The notes below the pieces were generated by a model, which was not told where the DNA came from, ran no database searches, and saw only the letters and a program-made list of their open reading frames with translations. 64,000 bases of DNA from Camillea tinctor (Eukaryota > Ascomycota > Sordariomycetes > Xylariales > Xylariaceae): assembly GCA_022578605.1 (NCBI GenBank), contig MU394074.1, positions 310,001-374,000 on the forward strand, read 5' to 3'. Positions within the stretch are counted from its first letter, which is position 1. Each line of letters begins with the position of its first letter. Below, piece by piece: positions 26,533 to 37,577 of this stretch. The translations under genes were made by a program, and so were the position numbers.

Positions 26533-27097
26533 ATATAACGCCCGAAACAACCTGTTTCTATGCACTGAAATCTATGTAAAAATGGTTGATGTGTACGAGA
26601 AGAGTCTGCAGAGGCTATAGAAGACTTTTATCATGGACTGACATTCTTATTTTTTATTTTGTAACGATTTACTTTTAGATACATAATGAAGTGTATGATG
26701 TTTGAGTGCTTGAATAAGTTTCACAATTAATTACTTGCATGTGATGATCCTAAACGCTCGAAAGTAGATAGTCATTTAACCTGGACACTTGATTTAGGTA
26801 TAGAGAAAAAAAAAAAAAGAGCACCTGCTGGTAATAAGTTCTCAATGCTAACTGTTTTAGAAAAGAGGGTACATCTAGAATAATAATGTAAGGGGTTGTT
26901 CTAGTCAATACTCATTCACAAGAAACTTCTAAGTCTAGGTAGATATTTGAGTCATATATTCAGAGTCCCTAAACCGACTTTTTAGATTTCCAATTTATAC
27001 ATAGTCATGAGTCCGATCAAGAATGGCATCATAAAGTACAATAAACAAGCTACGCAAAACACGGCGACAGCATCGAACAAAACCTTGCACGGGAATC
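26533..27097. other. Convergent 3' intergenic region
   Basis: This AT-rich 565-bp spacer lies between the convergent protease and GH16 genes. It contains an A homopolymer (about 26,805-26,817) and no coding potential that I can see. It presumably carries both 3' untranslated regions. Confidence 0.6.
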
Positions 27098-28252
27098 TCA
27101 CATAACCGCCCCGTCGGCGCAATGCTGCCAATCGTTGTCGAACCTGCCCCAACCTCCATCAACCGCCTCACTCATCTGGAGGCCATGCACAACCATATCA
27201 TACGCGCCGTCCTGGGGCACCTTCCCCTGGCACACATTCCCGCCCATGGCCACATTCAGCAGCACGACCCAGTCCTCGATGGGCCTGGTGCCGGGGGGCA
27301 TGAGGTTCTTCATCACGGGCCTGCCATCGATATACCACATCAGCCTGCCGCCGCCGGCGGACTTGCCGTCGGGGCGGCGCGCGGTGGCGGCGCAGCGCCA
27401 GGCGAAGTTGAAGCGCACGGCGCGCCGGTCCATGTCGGGCACGTGGGTGCTCCGCACGAGGTGCTTGGCGGCATCCTCGGGCGTGTAGAACCCCCAGTGC
27501 AGGCACGAGTGGTTCTGGCGGTCGCCGTTCCAGCTCTCGGCGATGTCCACCTCGCCCTCGTGCGGCCACACGAAGGGCTCGCGCGGCAGCAGCCAGAAGG
27601 CCGGCCAGATCCCGTCCGCGCAGGGCAGCGTCAGCCAGGCGGTTAGACACCCCTCCGCGCGCGCGAGCGTCGCCCGGCTGACGAGCCGCGCGGACGTGTG
27701 CCGCGCGTCCGAGTCGGGCTGCGCGTTCTGCGCGATGGCCCGCACGATGAGCTTCCCGTCGCCGGTGTGGAAGCTGTTCGCCGGGCTGGAGGTGTAGTTC
27801 TCCAGCTCGTTGTTGCCCCACCCCCATGGATCACCGTGCCCCTGCTTGTGCTCGAACTCGTGGGATACCGGGATCTCCGGACGGAAGCTGGGCCGCCAGT
27901 ACACGGTTGGGCCGTAAGAGATTGGTGCAGCCGGGGCGGGGGCCACTGGTCTTGAGTGTGTGGGGATAGGAGGTGGCCCTCCAGGCCGGGTGCTATAGTT
28001 TGGTGGGGGTGGTTGTTGTTGATATGACTGTTGTCCTTGAGGTTGAGGGGCCTGTTGTTGCCATTGCCCCTGAGGGGGTTGCTGCCACGGCTGTCCTTGG
28101 GAATGCTGAGGTTGGTGTTGACCAGGATAATACTGATGAGAATAGGCTTGTTGTTGCGGCTTATTCTGACCGATGGGGAGCACGTTGTGTTTCTTATTCA
28201 ACTCTTCGGCCTTGTTCTTGAGCTGGTTGAAATGATCCCGGAACGACGACAT
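27098..28252 (-). CDS. GH16-family glycoside hydrolase with Gln/Pro-rich N-terminus
   Basis: An intronless frame of 384 aa. Residues about 1-25 are a charged helix (MSSFRDHFNQLKNKAEELNK), residues about 30-115 are Gln/Pro-rich low complexity, and residues about 125-375 form a laminarinase-type jelly roll. The active-site motif E-V-D-I-A-E is present, with nucleophile Glu234 and acid/base Glu239, and the substrate-cleft residues GIWPAFWLLP and NNELENYT are conserved. Such enzymes cleave beta-1,3 or beta-1,3-1,4 glucans. There is no signal peptide and no transmembrane segment, unlike most fungal GH16 enzymes. GC content is much higher than in the flanking DNA. It converges on the subtilase. Domain assignment is firm; an intracellular or unconventionally secreted role is inferred from the N-terminus only. 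Confidence 0.92.
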   Translation of the reverse strand: MSSFRDHFNQLKNKAEELNKKHNVLPIGQNKPQQQAYSHQYYPGQHQPQHSQGQPWQQPPQGQWQQQAPQPQGQQSYQQQPPPPNYSTRPGGPPPIPTHSRPVAPAPAAPISYGPTVYWRPSFRPEIPVSHEFEHKQGHGDPWGWGNNELENYTSSPANSFHTGDGKLIVRAIAQNAQPDSDARHTSARLVSRATLARAEGCLTAWLTLPCADGIWPAFWLLPREPFVWPHEGEVDIAESWNGDRQNHSCLHWGFYTPEDAAKHLVRSTHVPDMDRRAVRFNFAWRCAATARRPDGKSAGGGRLMWYIDGRPVMKNLMPPGTRPIEDWVVLLNVAMGGNVCQGKVPQDGAYDMVVHGLQMSEAVDGGWGRFDNDWQHCADGAVM

Positions 28253-30521
28253 TTTGAGAAATAAAAATTGAACGGAAGGGCAGTCAAATTTTTATTATGG
28301 ATTTAAATATACCTAGGATGCCGTTTTATAATGACTGCAAGTTAATCGCTCACTTTTATCCATTCTCATACATGAGATATGTAAGTGTTAGTCGTTTCTT
28401 ATTAGGTACTTAGACGTAAGTAGGTATGTTTATGTTTGGTTACTGCATGTGGCAGCAGATGACGTTTGATGGTCTATGTTCTCTTATCGATAAGAGCTTT
28501 TTTCTGGCTCCACACTGTAGAGAGAACCTATAGGTCAGCTTAGGTACCTAGGTACCCAGATACCTAAATAGGTAGCTACACTATTCTATCTCTTGATGTG
28601 AAAATGAGTTGTTCTCTATAAATACCTTTATATGCTAGTTGACGGTACTGGTTATTCGAATAGAAATACCATACTCTCATAGCGTCCGGCTTTCTCTTCA
28701 GCTTTCTTTTTTTTTAAGAAAAAGGGGGGAAAGGAGAAGCGACTCTCATGCTTCCATTTACTTACCTTAGGTAGGTAATGTGTATCTTGGTTAGGTAAAT
28801 AAATATATTGTGCTTTAGTTGAAAATGGACATTTACATATCTAAATTCAATCCGATTTGATATCTCTAATCTTCGAGTTGTTAAAATAGTTCTATATTTT
28901 AGCTATCTCTTTCTCCTCACTACCTAATTCCAACACAACCATATAAACATATTCTGGAAGATTCACGTATTACAAGGGTATCCATGATGGTAACTCTCTA
29001 ATCTCTCCCTAATGACAAGTATCGATCCCACTATATTTCTTATTCACAGCAGATCGGGTATCCTCTAGTGATAAAGAACAGTCCACTCATAAATCGAGAC
29101 AGAAGTTGGGATTAGGAGACAAAATTTGCGCGGTTTCGAAGTTATGAGAGCAGCTCCGTCCTATGGATCCCCTAAAAACCGTTCACAAGAAGTCTCTGTG
29201 CAGATCTCTGTTATATATGTTGTGTTCGTGATACTGTAGACATTATTCACTATCCCTGAAATTGGAGTAGATTGATCCAAGGAATAGGTGGGAAGTAAAT
29301 CTGAGTATTTCTAGGGCATTTTAGTCCAGAAACCACAGGTTCTTGGTGTTGGATGAAGACCAGGCCAATGCTCTTCAGCCTACTGGTATAATAAGCCCTA
29401 GTAGAGAAAATACGAGGTAGCTCAGCAGTACCTCGTCATACGTACCTAGGTATGTGGTTCGAATCAAGGGGGTTTCACGTTAACCGAATCATTTCACAAA
29501 GTAGTCGAAGTCTGACATGTAAAATAGCATTTTTGAAGCCCTGGTGAGCATCATCTATAGGGAAGCATAGGAAGAGCTATCTCCGATTAAAGACAGTTAA
29601 AATACATAAGCTTGAGTCATAGTTACCTCGCAAAATAGCTCAACCACTTATTGGTTTGAATTAGCGGGAGGCTTGCAGATCAAGTCTAGAATCAAGAAGC
29701 TTTACACAAGCCTAATTTTAGCTCTCCGAAGCTTTGCGCTTCCTGACCGGAACGTTGGACTGGGGCGTACTATATAGGGGCTAACTGCCGAAGGGGACCT
29801 ATTAGCGTTCGCTTTTGCCACATGGGCGGAAAGAGAGTTTGTGGATGTCAGGATGCGCGTAAGGATCCACAGGAGGCTCAACGACGTGGAGCTGAGGTAG
29901 CCATAATATAACCTACTACCTATAATAACCCACACTCATGTGTACCACCAGTACTTGTTTTCAAGAGCAGTCAAGTCTCACTAACACCCTGGTCATTCGA
30001 ATTTCCGGTGGCTGATCAAGAAGAGGAAGCGGGACAGCAAGTGGTGTTCGTTAGACGGTCACCTGGTTCTTAGGACCAACAAGCCCAAGCACCAGCTCAA
30101 CCCCCCTAGTTTGAATGTATACAGCTGCTCGTTTATGGGTCGCTAGCTAGGTATGACCCGAGAAGAGCTTCTACCTATGGTGATGATTTGGACGTGTCAG
30201 TTCATGATGCCGGTCTTTCAAGTGGGTGATGATCTTTTTACACGCCATCCATCATATAGCACCTGGCTAGTATAGGGGGCCCAATATATATAGGTAGATC
30301 AGATGATAGATAGAAAAATATCTCGTTCTATTCACGTGAAGCAGAGCACGCCTCTTGAGATTCATCATATTGTCTGAAATATGGTAATAGAAAAGTCATA
30401 ATATCATTCCCCACGTGTAACCTAAAAGCTACGGCTAAACCAAAAGACATATAGTACCCGAGTAAACATTATATACAAGAAACGCCTATCCATGTATTAA
30501 GCGTGGGAATTACAACCCAAC
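28253..30521. other. AT-rich intergenic region, no gene seen
   Basis: A 2.3-kb stretch with frequent TAGGTA/TACCTA runs, including two perfect TACCTAGGTA palindromes (28545-28554 and 29443-29452). The minus-strand frame at 29702-29935 has no recognisable domain. The segment 29,750-30,130 is a little GC-richer and could be a decayed mobile-element fragment; I could not identify it. Confidence 0.45.
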
Positions 30522-31354
30522 CTAGATCGAGTCGGCCTTGACTAACAAGCCCTGCAAATTTGCTAGCTGGATCCGCGGGTACCAGACATTAGCCATCTTC
30601 TGGTACCCTTGATCATTGGGGTGTGTGCCCTCCCCTAGGTCAGCGATTGCTGGGCCAGCCGGGGGTTGCATGTCAGCGAGTATGATTCGTTTTCCCTGTA
30701 GCCTGAGGGAGGAGGCTAGATCTGTGTACTGCTGGTTTATGCTCGCGACGCAGGTTCTGACGTTCGCATCTGCGTTGGTAAGGAGAGTCGACAAGACGAT
30801 CAGCGCGTTAGGCGAGTCATTATACACGTCGTTGAGCATGCTGCGCATCCGCGTTCCGGCGTTGCCCGTGTCCACGTTCTGGAAGCAGTCGTTCAGTCCC
30901 GCATTGACGAGCACGAGGTTGGGCTTGTACTGGGGGACGGATATCTTCGCTTTGGCGTGGACTTGGTCTATGGTGAATCCCGGGTAGCCTTCACACTGAT
31001 TATCTTGCATGGTTCCGCCCGGGTTATTTCCAACCATATCGACGTCGAAGCCAGCGGCAATAAGCTTGTCTCGCAGGTCCTTCCGGTACCCGTTCCCATC
31101 AGATGATCCCTGTCCGAATGTGATGGAGGCGCCTAGTGGCATGGTTCTAAGCAGAAACTTGCTGTCGGTCTCTTCTTGTCTAGAGACCGTATTCGGCGAC
31201 ACACTCTTATAATACAAGACGGGTGACGCTGCTGGAGACGGTACCGGCGCAGCCAAGCCTGTTGCATATTAGAAAATATATATCAATTGAGTAGCCAGGG
31301 GCACATACCATGTTGTAGCAGTGACGCGCACGCCAATGATAACCATAAAAGCAT
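30522..31354 (-). CDS. Secreted SGNH/GDSL esterase (CE3-like)
   Basis: Two exons, 31354-31309 and 31258-30522, are separated by a 50-nt intron (donor GTATGT, acceptor CAACAG) and give 260 aa. Exon 1 supplies the start and a signal peptide (MLLWLSLACASLLQHGLAAP), so the short first exon is required for secretion. SGNH blocks are visible: block I MPLGASITFG with nucleophile Ser60, the Gly-containing block II in the PGFTID area, block III VLVNAGLNDC with Asn138, and block V GEGTHPNDQGY with His228. The architecture resembles carbohydrate-esterase family 3 acetylxylan esterases, which remove acetyl groups from plant hemicellulose. The residue three before the catalytic His is Glu225, where Asp is usual. 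The start was chosen by the splice match and signal peptide. Confidence 0.92.
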
Positions 31355-34196
31355 CTTTCAGGGGAACTGATGTCACAACCAATGTGACAAGCCGGGATTT
31401 ACTCTGCTATTGTGAGAAGAACCTAAGGCTCTTGTGAAAGAGTAGATCTTCAGAAGAAATTCTAAATTTTGACTTGGGTGTAAGACTGATTGGAGATCTA
31501 CCGTCTAAGAAATCTACAGAGGGAGGGGAATGCGAGCATTTTATTGCTCTTTAGTGTATATGTGTGTCTGATATCCAGAGAAACGAAACAACCTTACCTT
31601 GACTCGTTCTCAAGGCATTCAACGTGCATGCCCTAGTTTTAGATTCCGGAGACCTGACCTCTCGACCCATGCCAGTAGATCCTGTGCCCGGGCACGGATG
31701 CTAGCCTTGGATGGTCACCCAGAAGAGGACCCGTATTCGCTTCAAACTCTCACGAAACCTTAAAACGGATGGTAGTTTTTCGAGTGTACTATTTAGGAGT
31801 TGCCAAGATGACAGCAGCTCTCATGAGATCATCCAGGCAACCGCAGACCTATACTCACGTCAGACTCACTGCAGTACAAATGCAGCTGTGATGGCTGGAT
31901 GGCGAGTCACGAAAAATGGAAGATGCTATTGCAGGGGTGGGCAAATGTAGCGGTCGAGTGGAGATACGAGCATGACCTCTAAGGTCCAGAATCGACTGGA
32001 GACTCCAACTGGGGTGCAGTCTAAGGCTGTGTCTCGCAAATTTTCGATAGATAGCTGCTAGAGAGATCCAATGCCAGGGTATATAAAAATGCCGATTTTC
32101 TATCCAATCAGTCGTCGCGAGGCTTCTTCCCTCTATAGCGCCTACATTTGCGTACTACGCCGCTCCAGCGCTTTGAATAAACGCTGACATGATAGGAGAT
32201 GGAGCTTGTTTGAAAGATGCGTCTGTGCCGTTCTGTCACAATGGGTCGCTCAGTGTTCGTCCCTATCGTGTCCTAGGGTGTTAGTACTAAAATAGCGTCA
32301 CGTCGTCAAGACCTGCCCATTGCCTAGACCAAGTTTTCACAAAACGTTACAGCATTTGCGACTCTGACAGTATTGTTTACAAAAGATGATATATCACCTC
32401 CGTTGATGTCAATTGGACTACTACAAGCATCCAAAAGACAGAAAAGCTTGGACAGCTCAAGGTCGATCCCTTAATTCTAGATCTGGCTGGCTGGTATGTG
32501 CGTGTCTCAGGGGTATTGCCATAAAGGGCTAAGAGAACTCGGGCCAGGCTCACTGAATGGTCAAGTCACATGGATGTGTTGTCTCTGGTTGTGGTTCGAT
32601 GCTCCGATCTTGGATCATACATGACGAGAGACAGGGATTATCAGCAGGGAAGCATACGCGAAGGAGATCCATATCCCTGGTAAAACGGGGAAATATACTG
32701 ACATGATACCCTTCTCGACACACCACCGATACGTAGGTATCTATATATATATAAATGCATACACAGGTATATACGCCGTATGCAACTATATACGCATGTA
32801 TTCTAAATAGGGGTTAGCGAGAGCACAATTCTCAACAGCATAAGCAATTACATATCAAGTTTGGGGGAAGTGTAGAAACCCAAGACTGACAACTTAGCTT
32901 TAACAAATCAATCACTATACAAAATCACATCGCACGATTAGTCACAGTGGCTGGCTTCTTGCGAACTATGCATGCTCGCGTGCATTTGGAGGTGCTCATA
33001 GAACGAACGTGTTCCTGAAGGCTTAAGCCTCGAGCCAAGGATTTCTTGTTCGTTTGGTACGCCCATAAATGCATCACCTGCTATAATATAACCCGCGTGA
33101 TATATGCGGAGTATATAGATATCTCTATATAGTCAAACCGATAAACTGTTTTTGGGGTTCCGTCCGGCAGCAACCGACGAAGAGATGCATGTAAGTAAGC
33201 GCAAATTAAATTGAGGGTTGTCCATGTGCCATTAATTATCATGCCAGAACATTCAAGCAAGGCTAGCTTCTAGAATCCCATTTTCTACTCTAGGCAACCA
33301 TTGCATCTTCTCCATTGTAGTCCGAATATAACACCTGGTCAACCCCAAGCCAAACCCATCCACACAACAAGACCATGTCCCACACTACGCTAATGTATTG
33401 CAAAACGGACGCGAGACCTTCTTTGAACGACTCTTGTTTACCACTGAACGATCAGGTTTGTTAACTATGTCCTGTCTCAAAAAAGGCAGCCTCACATGTA
33501 CACGCCACGGCATCCCGAGGAATGTGGTGAATGATCCGACTTGGCAGTCCCGGTCCGGCCTGTCGTGGAAATAAGCCCATGCTACTCTACACTACGCATA
33601 AGCAGACCTTCCTAATCGATGAATAGAGCAAGAGATCAGCAGACGTGAAAAACCACATCAAGTACATAAACAGGTTGGATATATGCTGACGTGCAGTAGG
33701 TTACTGGACAACTAACTACCTAAGTATACAACCCCATTTCATCTACACATTTGAACTTTTCCTCACCGTATGGACCTGATTTTTTCTTTTCTTTTGATTT
33801 CTCAAGATACGCAGAAAAATGCAAAGCACCATGCATGCAACCCCAGGATGACCTACATCTCGTCGGTACCTACCCACGCCCACCAGTACCACACCCTCCG
33901 GGTCTCGGAACTCATACCTAAGACAACACGGACAAACTCAGCTTATGAGCCGGTCCAGCATGGGAGAGAAAAAAAAGAGAAACAAAAACGAAAATCCTAG
34001 TCTAGGTGGTCTAGATTCCACATGGGGAAACACAATACCCATCTTGTGTCCTTTTTTCTTTTTCCTCTCGCAAAAGCAAAGTCATAGCTGAATATGTATG
34101 TAATTACGTCCTACCGCAAACTATCCCCGCCCGCAGCCGGGAAACAGGTGTTCCGCGCCAGCACCCGGTTCCTCCTTTTTCAGCTGGTCGCCTAGC
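31355..34196. other. Gene-poor intergenic region, no gene seen
   Basis: About 2.8 kb of mixed composition with TATA-type dinucleotide runs near 32,735-32,760. Short frames at 31711-31950 and 33770-34000 show no family resemblance. Nothing further can be supported. Confidence 0.45.
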
Positions 34197-34547
34197 ATGT
34201 CTTTCCCGGCGCCCCCGATGGGGCAGCAGCACTGTCCGGGAGCCCCTTGTCCTCGCCAAACGGCCCGCCGTCACGCCTCCGAGGGAGCCCGAAGTCTAGA
34301 ATGTCAACCTGTACCCATTGCATGTAAGTCTTACCGCAGCCAGCCCATGATGGTCACTCTTCCTCTTCCGGAAGAGGCAGGTGGGCAGAGAAGCAAAGAG
34401 GAGTTCTTGCGTGCACTAAACTACTCGCCGGAAGTGGCGCCGCTCGTACTGACAGCCCGGGTCCTGGAGTTGTATCGCCTGGCAAGAGGCGAAGGGTGCC
34501 AGTGGGAGAATGTCTTGGCTATGATCCCGAAGATAAAAGGGGAGTAG
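34197..34547 (+). CDS. Possible small hypothetical protein
   Basis: An ATG-initiated frame of 116 codons. The C-terminal part (residues about 65-110: RSKEEFLRALNYSPEVAPLVLTARVLELYRLARGEGCQWENVLAMIP) has the composition of an amphipathic helical protein rather than random translation. The N-terminal part is Cys/Pro/Arg-rich and less convincing, so the start may be wrong or an intron may be missed. I do not recognise the family. It stands alone between the esterase and the acetyltransferase genes. Confidence 0.3.
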   Translation: MSFPAPPMGQQHCPGAPCPRQTARRHASEGARSLECQPVPIACKSYRSQPMMVTLPLPEEAGGQRSKEEFLRALNYSPEVAPLVLTARVLELYRLARGEGCQWENVLAMIPKIKGE

Positions 34548-35005
34548 AAGAGGAGCCAAACAAAGGAGATAAATAAAAGGGGTAACGGTGGGAAGTCATA
34601 CCATCCACTCGACTGCCTCGTACATGCCACTGGGTCGGCAAGATCTCCCTCTGGCATGGCAGAACTGGTGCATTTATCAACGGGCCCTCTCGTCTCGTCG
34701 CCTTTAATCTATCTCTCTCGGTATCCCGATGATGAAATATCATATTATTTAAGAGGTGCGAGTTAGATGATTCGCAATACTTACCCGTCATTGCTGAGCT
34801 CGCCGCGACTCAGGCGTTAGCTATGATGAGAAAAGTTGCATTTCAAGTGCATGAAACGATCCTCTTATGGACGGGCGAAGTAGTCTATTTCTATGCAATA
34901 TGTACGACGAGCCCCGTATGCCCTCTCTTACGTACATAACATCTACATCTCCATCCGCTCCCAAGCTCTCACAATGCAAAATCCACCCCCTTTCCCCGTC
35001 CCATC

Positions 35006-35852
35006 TTAATTCCCAGCACCCCCCTTCGGCTCACGCACCATAGCCGAAAGTTTATAAACCCCCTGGTGGCCCTCAATACGCTTGCTCAAATCAAACTCCA
35101 CCACCTCCACGGTCCGGAACCCGAGCCCCTCATACACCGGCTTGCCGGTCGGGGTAGCCTCGAGGTAGGTCCTGAGGCCGGCCGCGTCGGCGATATCCAG
35201 CATGGGGAGGATCAGGGCCTTGGCCGCGCCGCGGCGGTGGTACTGGGGGGCTGTGCAGAGGAGCGATAGACCTAGATATAGCATGTGAGCCGCGGGGGGC
35301 ATTATCTCATCTACTTAACGGGAGGTGAAGAGAAAAAAAGAAAGAGGGAAAAGGGGGGACCGCATTACACATACCCAGCATCTCATGGGCCTTCCACTTC
35401 TCCGCCATCCTCTGAATCGCGCCTATGAACTCGCGGCAGAACTCCTCGTTCGCGCCCACCGGGAACTCGGACTTCTGGGTTTCAGCCTCGGCTCCCGCGT
35501 TCTTCCCTCCCTCCATGATCTCGTCGCCCTGCCCGTCCACGTGCGCGCCGAACCGCGCGTCGTAGCCCGCGGGGATATTCCACCGCGCCCAGGCGACCAG
35601 CTCCCCCGCCGCGGAGGCGTCCGTGATCTTGTAGTGCCGCACGCGGCGGTCGGCGAGCTTGGGCGCCATGCGCCGGCGCATCCACGACTCCTGGTGCGCC
35701 CGCTCCGGCGACCACCAGTACGTGTTGCCCGGGTCGAGGCGGAAGGCGTCGTAGTACGTGACTACGAGGGCGTCGAGGTCGGCTTCGGTGGCGGGGGACA
35801 GGCGGAAGGAGGGGTGGAGGGAGGGGGGCAGGGGGAAGGGGAGGGAGGACAT
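35006..35852 (-). CDS. GNAT-family N-acetyltransferase
   Basis: Two exons, 35852-35375 and 35271-35006, joined over a 103-nt intron (donor GTATGT, acceptor ATCTAG), give 247 aa. The N-terminus FRLSPATEADLDALVVTYYDAF and the acetyl-CoA-binding segment LGLSLLCTAPQYHRRGAAKALI (a YHRRGAA form of the Q/R-x-x-G-x-G/A motif) are those of the GNAT fold. They are followed by the usual ATPTGKPVYEGLGFR near the C-terminus. This subgroup is widespread in filamentous fungi and mostly uncharacterised; the acyl acceptor cannot be inferred. GC content is high compared with the flanking DNA. The splice junction falls between helix alpha-2 and beta-4 and restores the conserved LGLSLLCT strand. Confidence 0.92.
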
Positions 35853-36722
35853 GGTAGGTAGGTTATGTGTGGTATGGTTACAAACCTGCTGGTATGAGAG
35901 TATTTGCTGGTGGAGTCTATAGTTCTAGAAATCTAGTCTTACTATGAATCTGGTAACAGAAAAAAAAATCAATATACCCGCCTAGTCAAGTCTTATAACA
36001 GGGGGCACATAAAAAAGAAAGAAAGAAAGAAAGAAAGTTTATAGTCGTTGAAGGTTATCTCCAGCGGTCGATCTAATTAATGTACTAGATCGCCTTTATA
36101 TATATGCTCGTTGACTAGCGTAAGCTGCTGGTCGGTAACGAGCTACTGAACCGTGTACACGAAAGAGGAAGAACTCCGAACTCCTCTCCCTCCCACGTGG
36201 CTTACCGGGTCTTGGGCCAAGCTACTGCATGCACAATCCTCGCTAGCGAGTGCCGGCGCCGGTGACTCTTCCGGCGAAGGGAAAAAGGAAGGTCATGTAC
36301 AATATGCGCAGCTCGTTGCGACATGGCGATCCGAGCTGTCATGCAGGGACTGAGAACGAAACATTCCGTGAAGCGAGTTATATAATTGGAGGCTGAGTGT
36401 GCATGGAAACACGAACATAGGTAATATCGTCATTGTACATGGGGCTGACGCGAGCTTCTCACCGTGTTTCAGACGCTGCAATAACCGTCCCAAGGTCCGT
36501 GAGTGTTTCTGTAAGGACCTGCTTAAGCACATATTATATTCTGGTTCTATTGGAGGCATGGAGACTCATAGATAAAATAGCGCAACAATAGCCAATTGAT
36601 TGTTGGTGGTTCTGGTTACGAGAATATGTTGTAGGTCACGTTGATTGTGGTATCAAGTCAACCGAGCAATCCGGCGGTTGCGGATGAGAAAACTTGTTGT
36701 GTCTTTTTGAGAATATCCTAGC
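35853..36722. other. Intergenic region with AAAG microsatellite
   Basis: This 870-bp spacer between the acetyltransferase start and the COQ7 stop contains an (AAAG)n microsatellite at about 36,014-36,038. No coding potential was recognised in the short frames at 36153-36353 and 36293-36559. Confidence 0.55.
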
Positions 36723-37577
36723 TTATACTCTCTCGCTGACCCAGATGGCACCTCGGCAGCCAGCCCGGATCACACCTGTCAATAACCAGTGCGGCTCTGC
36801 CTTCTTCGCGTCATGTTCAACGGCATGGTCCAGGTGCTCTAGCTCTTCGTCTCTTATGCGCCGCAGAGTGGCGACCAAGTCGCGAAGCTCATCGCCAACC
36901 TCGTAGCCCTCGGCCTCCCACTGCTCGAACATCTCCAGCAGTACGCGGATCTGATTGTTATAATGGCCCCCGATCTCGGTCTCTACGGCCTCGGTGCACG
37001 CCATGGCCGCCTCGCGACCCATGAGCGCGGTAGACCAGCCCAACCCTGTCGCCATTATGGACCAAAGCGGATAGAGGGCGGTGGGACGCACCCGATGCTT
37101 AGATATCAAGGAATTGAATGTCTTTAAGTGACCGGCTTCCTGGTCATACATATGCGCCATCAGCGGTCGAAGATGCGGGTGCGCATTGACGAGGAGGGGT
37201 GTTTGAGCCGTATATATCAGTGTAGCTGCAAGTTCCCCAGCTTGATTTACACGAAGCTGATATATGTTTAGCGAGTTGATAGGGCAAATGCGAATTAGTA
37301 AAGTTCTACGTACTGCCGAGGAGAGAAAGTCACGTTGTTCTTGGGTTAGGGGCTTGCGCTTTGATCTGGGGGAGTTTGAAGTAGGAGCAGAAGAGGAGGA
37401 AGAACGAGAAGACGGCGACGATGGTGAGGTTGCCGAGGTCACAGCAGCAGTACTTTTTGCAGTTGTAGAAAGAAACCTCCGGGTTGGTTGCTGATAGAGA
37501 GCTGGAACTAGAAAATCGTGAATCGGCAACTGGACCTGCTGCTGCGCAATGCGCGCAAGACTTCGATATGAGGACAT
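36723..37577 (-). CDS. COQ7: COQ7/CAT5 5-demethoxyubiquinone hydroxylase
   Basis: COQ7 is the di-iron hydroxylase of the penultimate step of ubiquinone synthesis on the matrix side of the inner mitochondrial membrane. Two exons, 37577-37314 and 37256-36723, flank a 57-nt intron (donor GTACGT, acceptor ATCAG) and give 265 aa. The intron is a multiple of three and has no stop, so an unspliced reading also stays open. Spliced, it restores the conserved SALRVNQAGELAA. Di-iron ligands are visible in two repeats: Glu96 (QAGELAA), Glu128/His131 (DQEAGHL), Glu180 (EAVETEI) and Glu226/His229 (EELEHLDH). Residues 1-75 are Ser/Arg-rich with RRFLSTTA, a mitochondrial presequence. The gene is divergent from RTF1 with a 940-bp spacer. 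The assignment is certain. Confidence 0.97.
   Translation of the reverse strand: MSSYRSLARIAQQQVQLPIHDFLVPALYQQPTRRFLSTTAKSTAAVTSATSPSSPSSRSSSSSAPTSNSPRSKRKPLTQEQRDFLSSAVRRTLLIRICPINSLNIYQLRVNQAGELAATLIYTAQTPLLVNAHPHLRPLMAHMYDQEAGHLKTFNSLISKHRVRPTALYPLWSIMATGLGWSTALMGREAAMACTEAVETEIGGHYNNQIRVLLEMFEQWEAEGYEVGDELRDLVATLRRIRDEELEHLDHAVEHDAKKAEPHWLLTGVIRAGCRGAIWVSERV

Noticed and set aside
29440..29475. tRNA-like T-loop GTGGTTCGAATC
   Set aside because: The five bases on each side of the loop do not pair and no cloverleaf can be drawn.
29702..29935. Possible transposase fragment on the minus strand
   Set aside because: No catalytic motif or family resemblance could be supported by eye.
35325..35861. 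178-codon plus-strand frame antisense to the acetyltransferase
   Set aside because: It is a GC-rich antisense shadow of a gene with clear GNAT homology.
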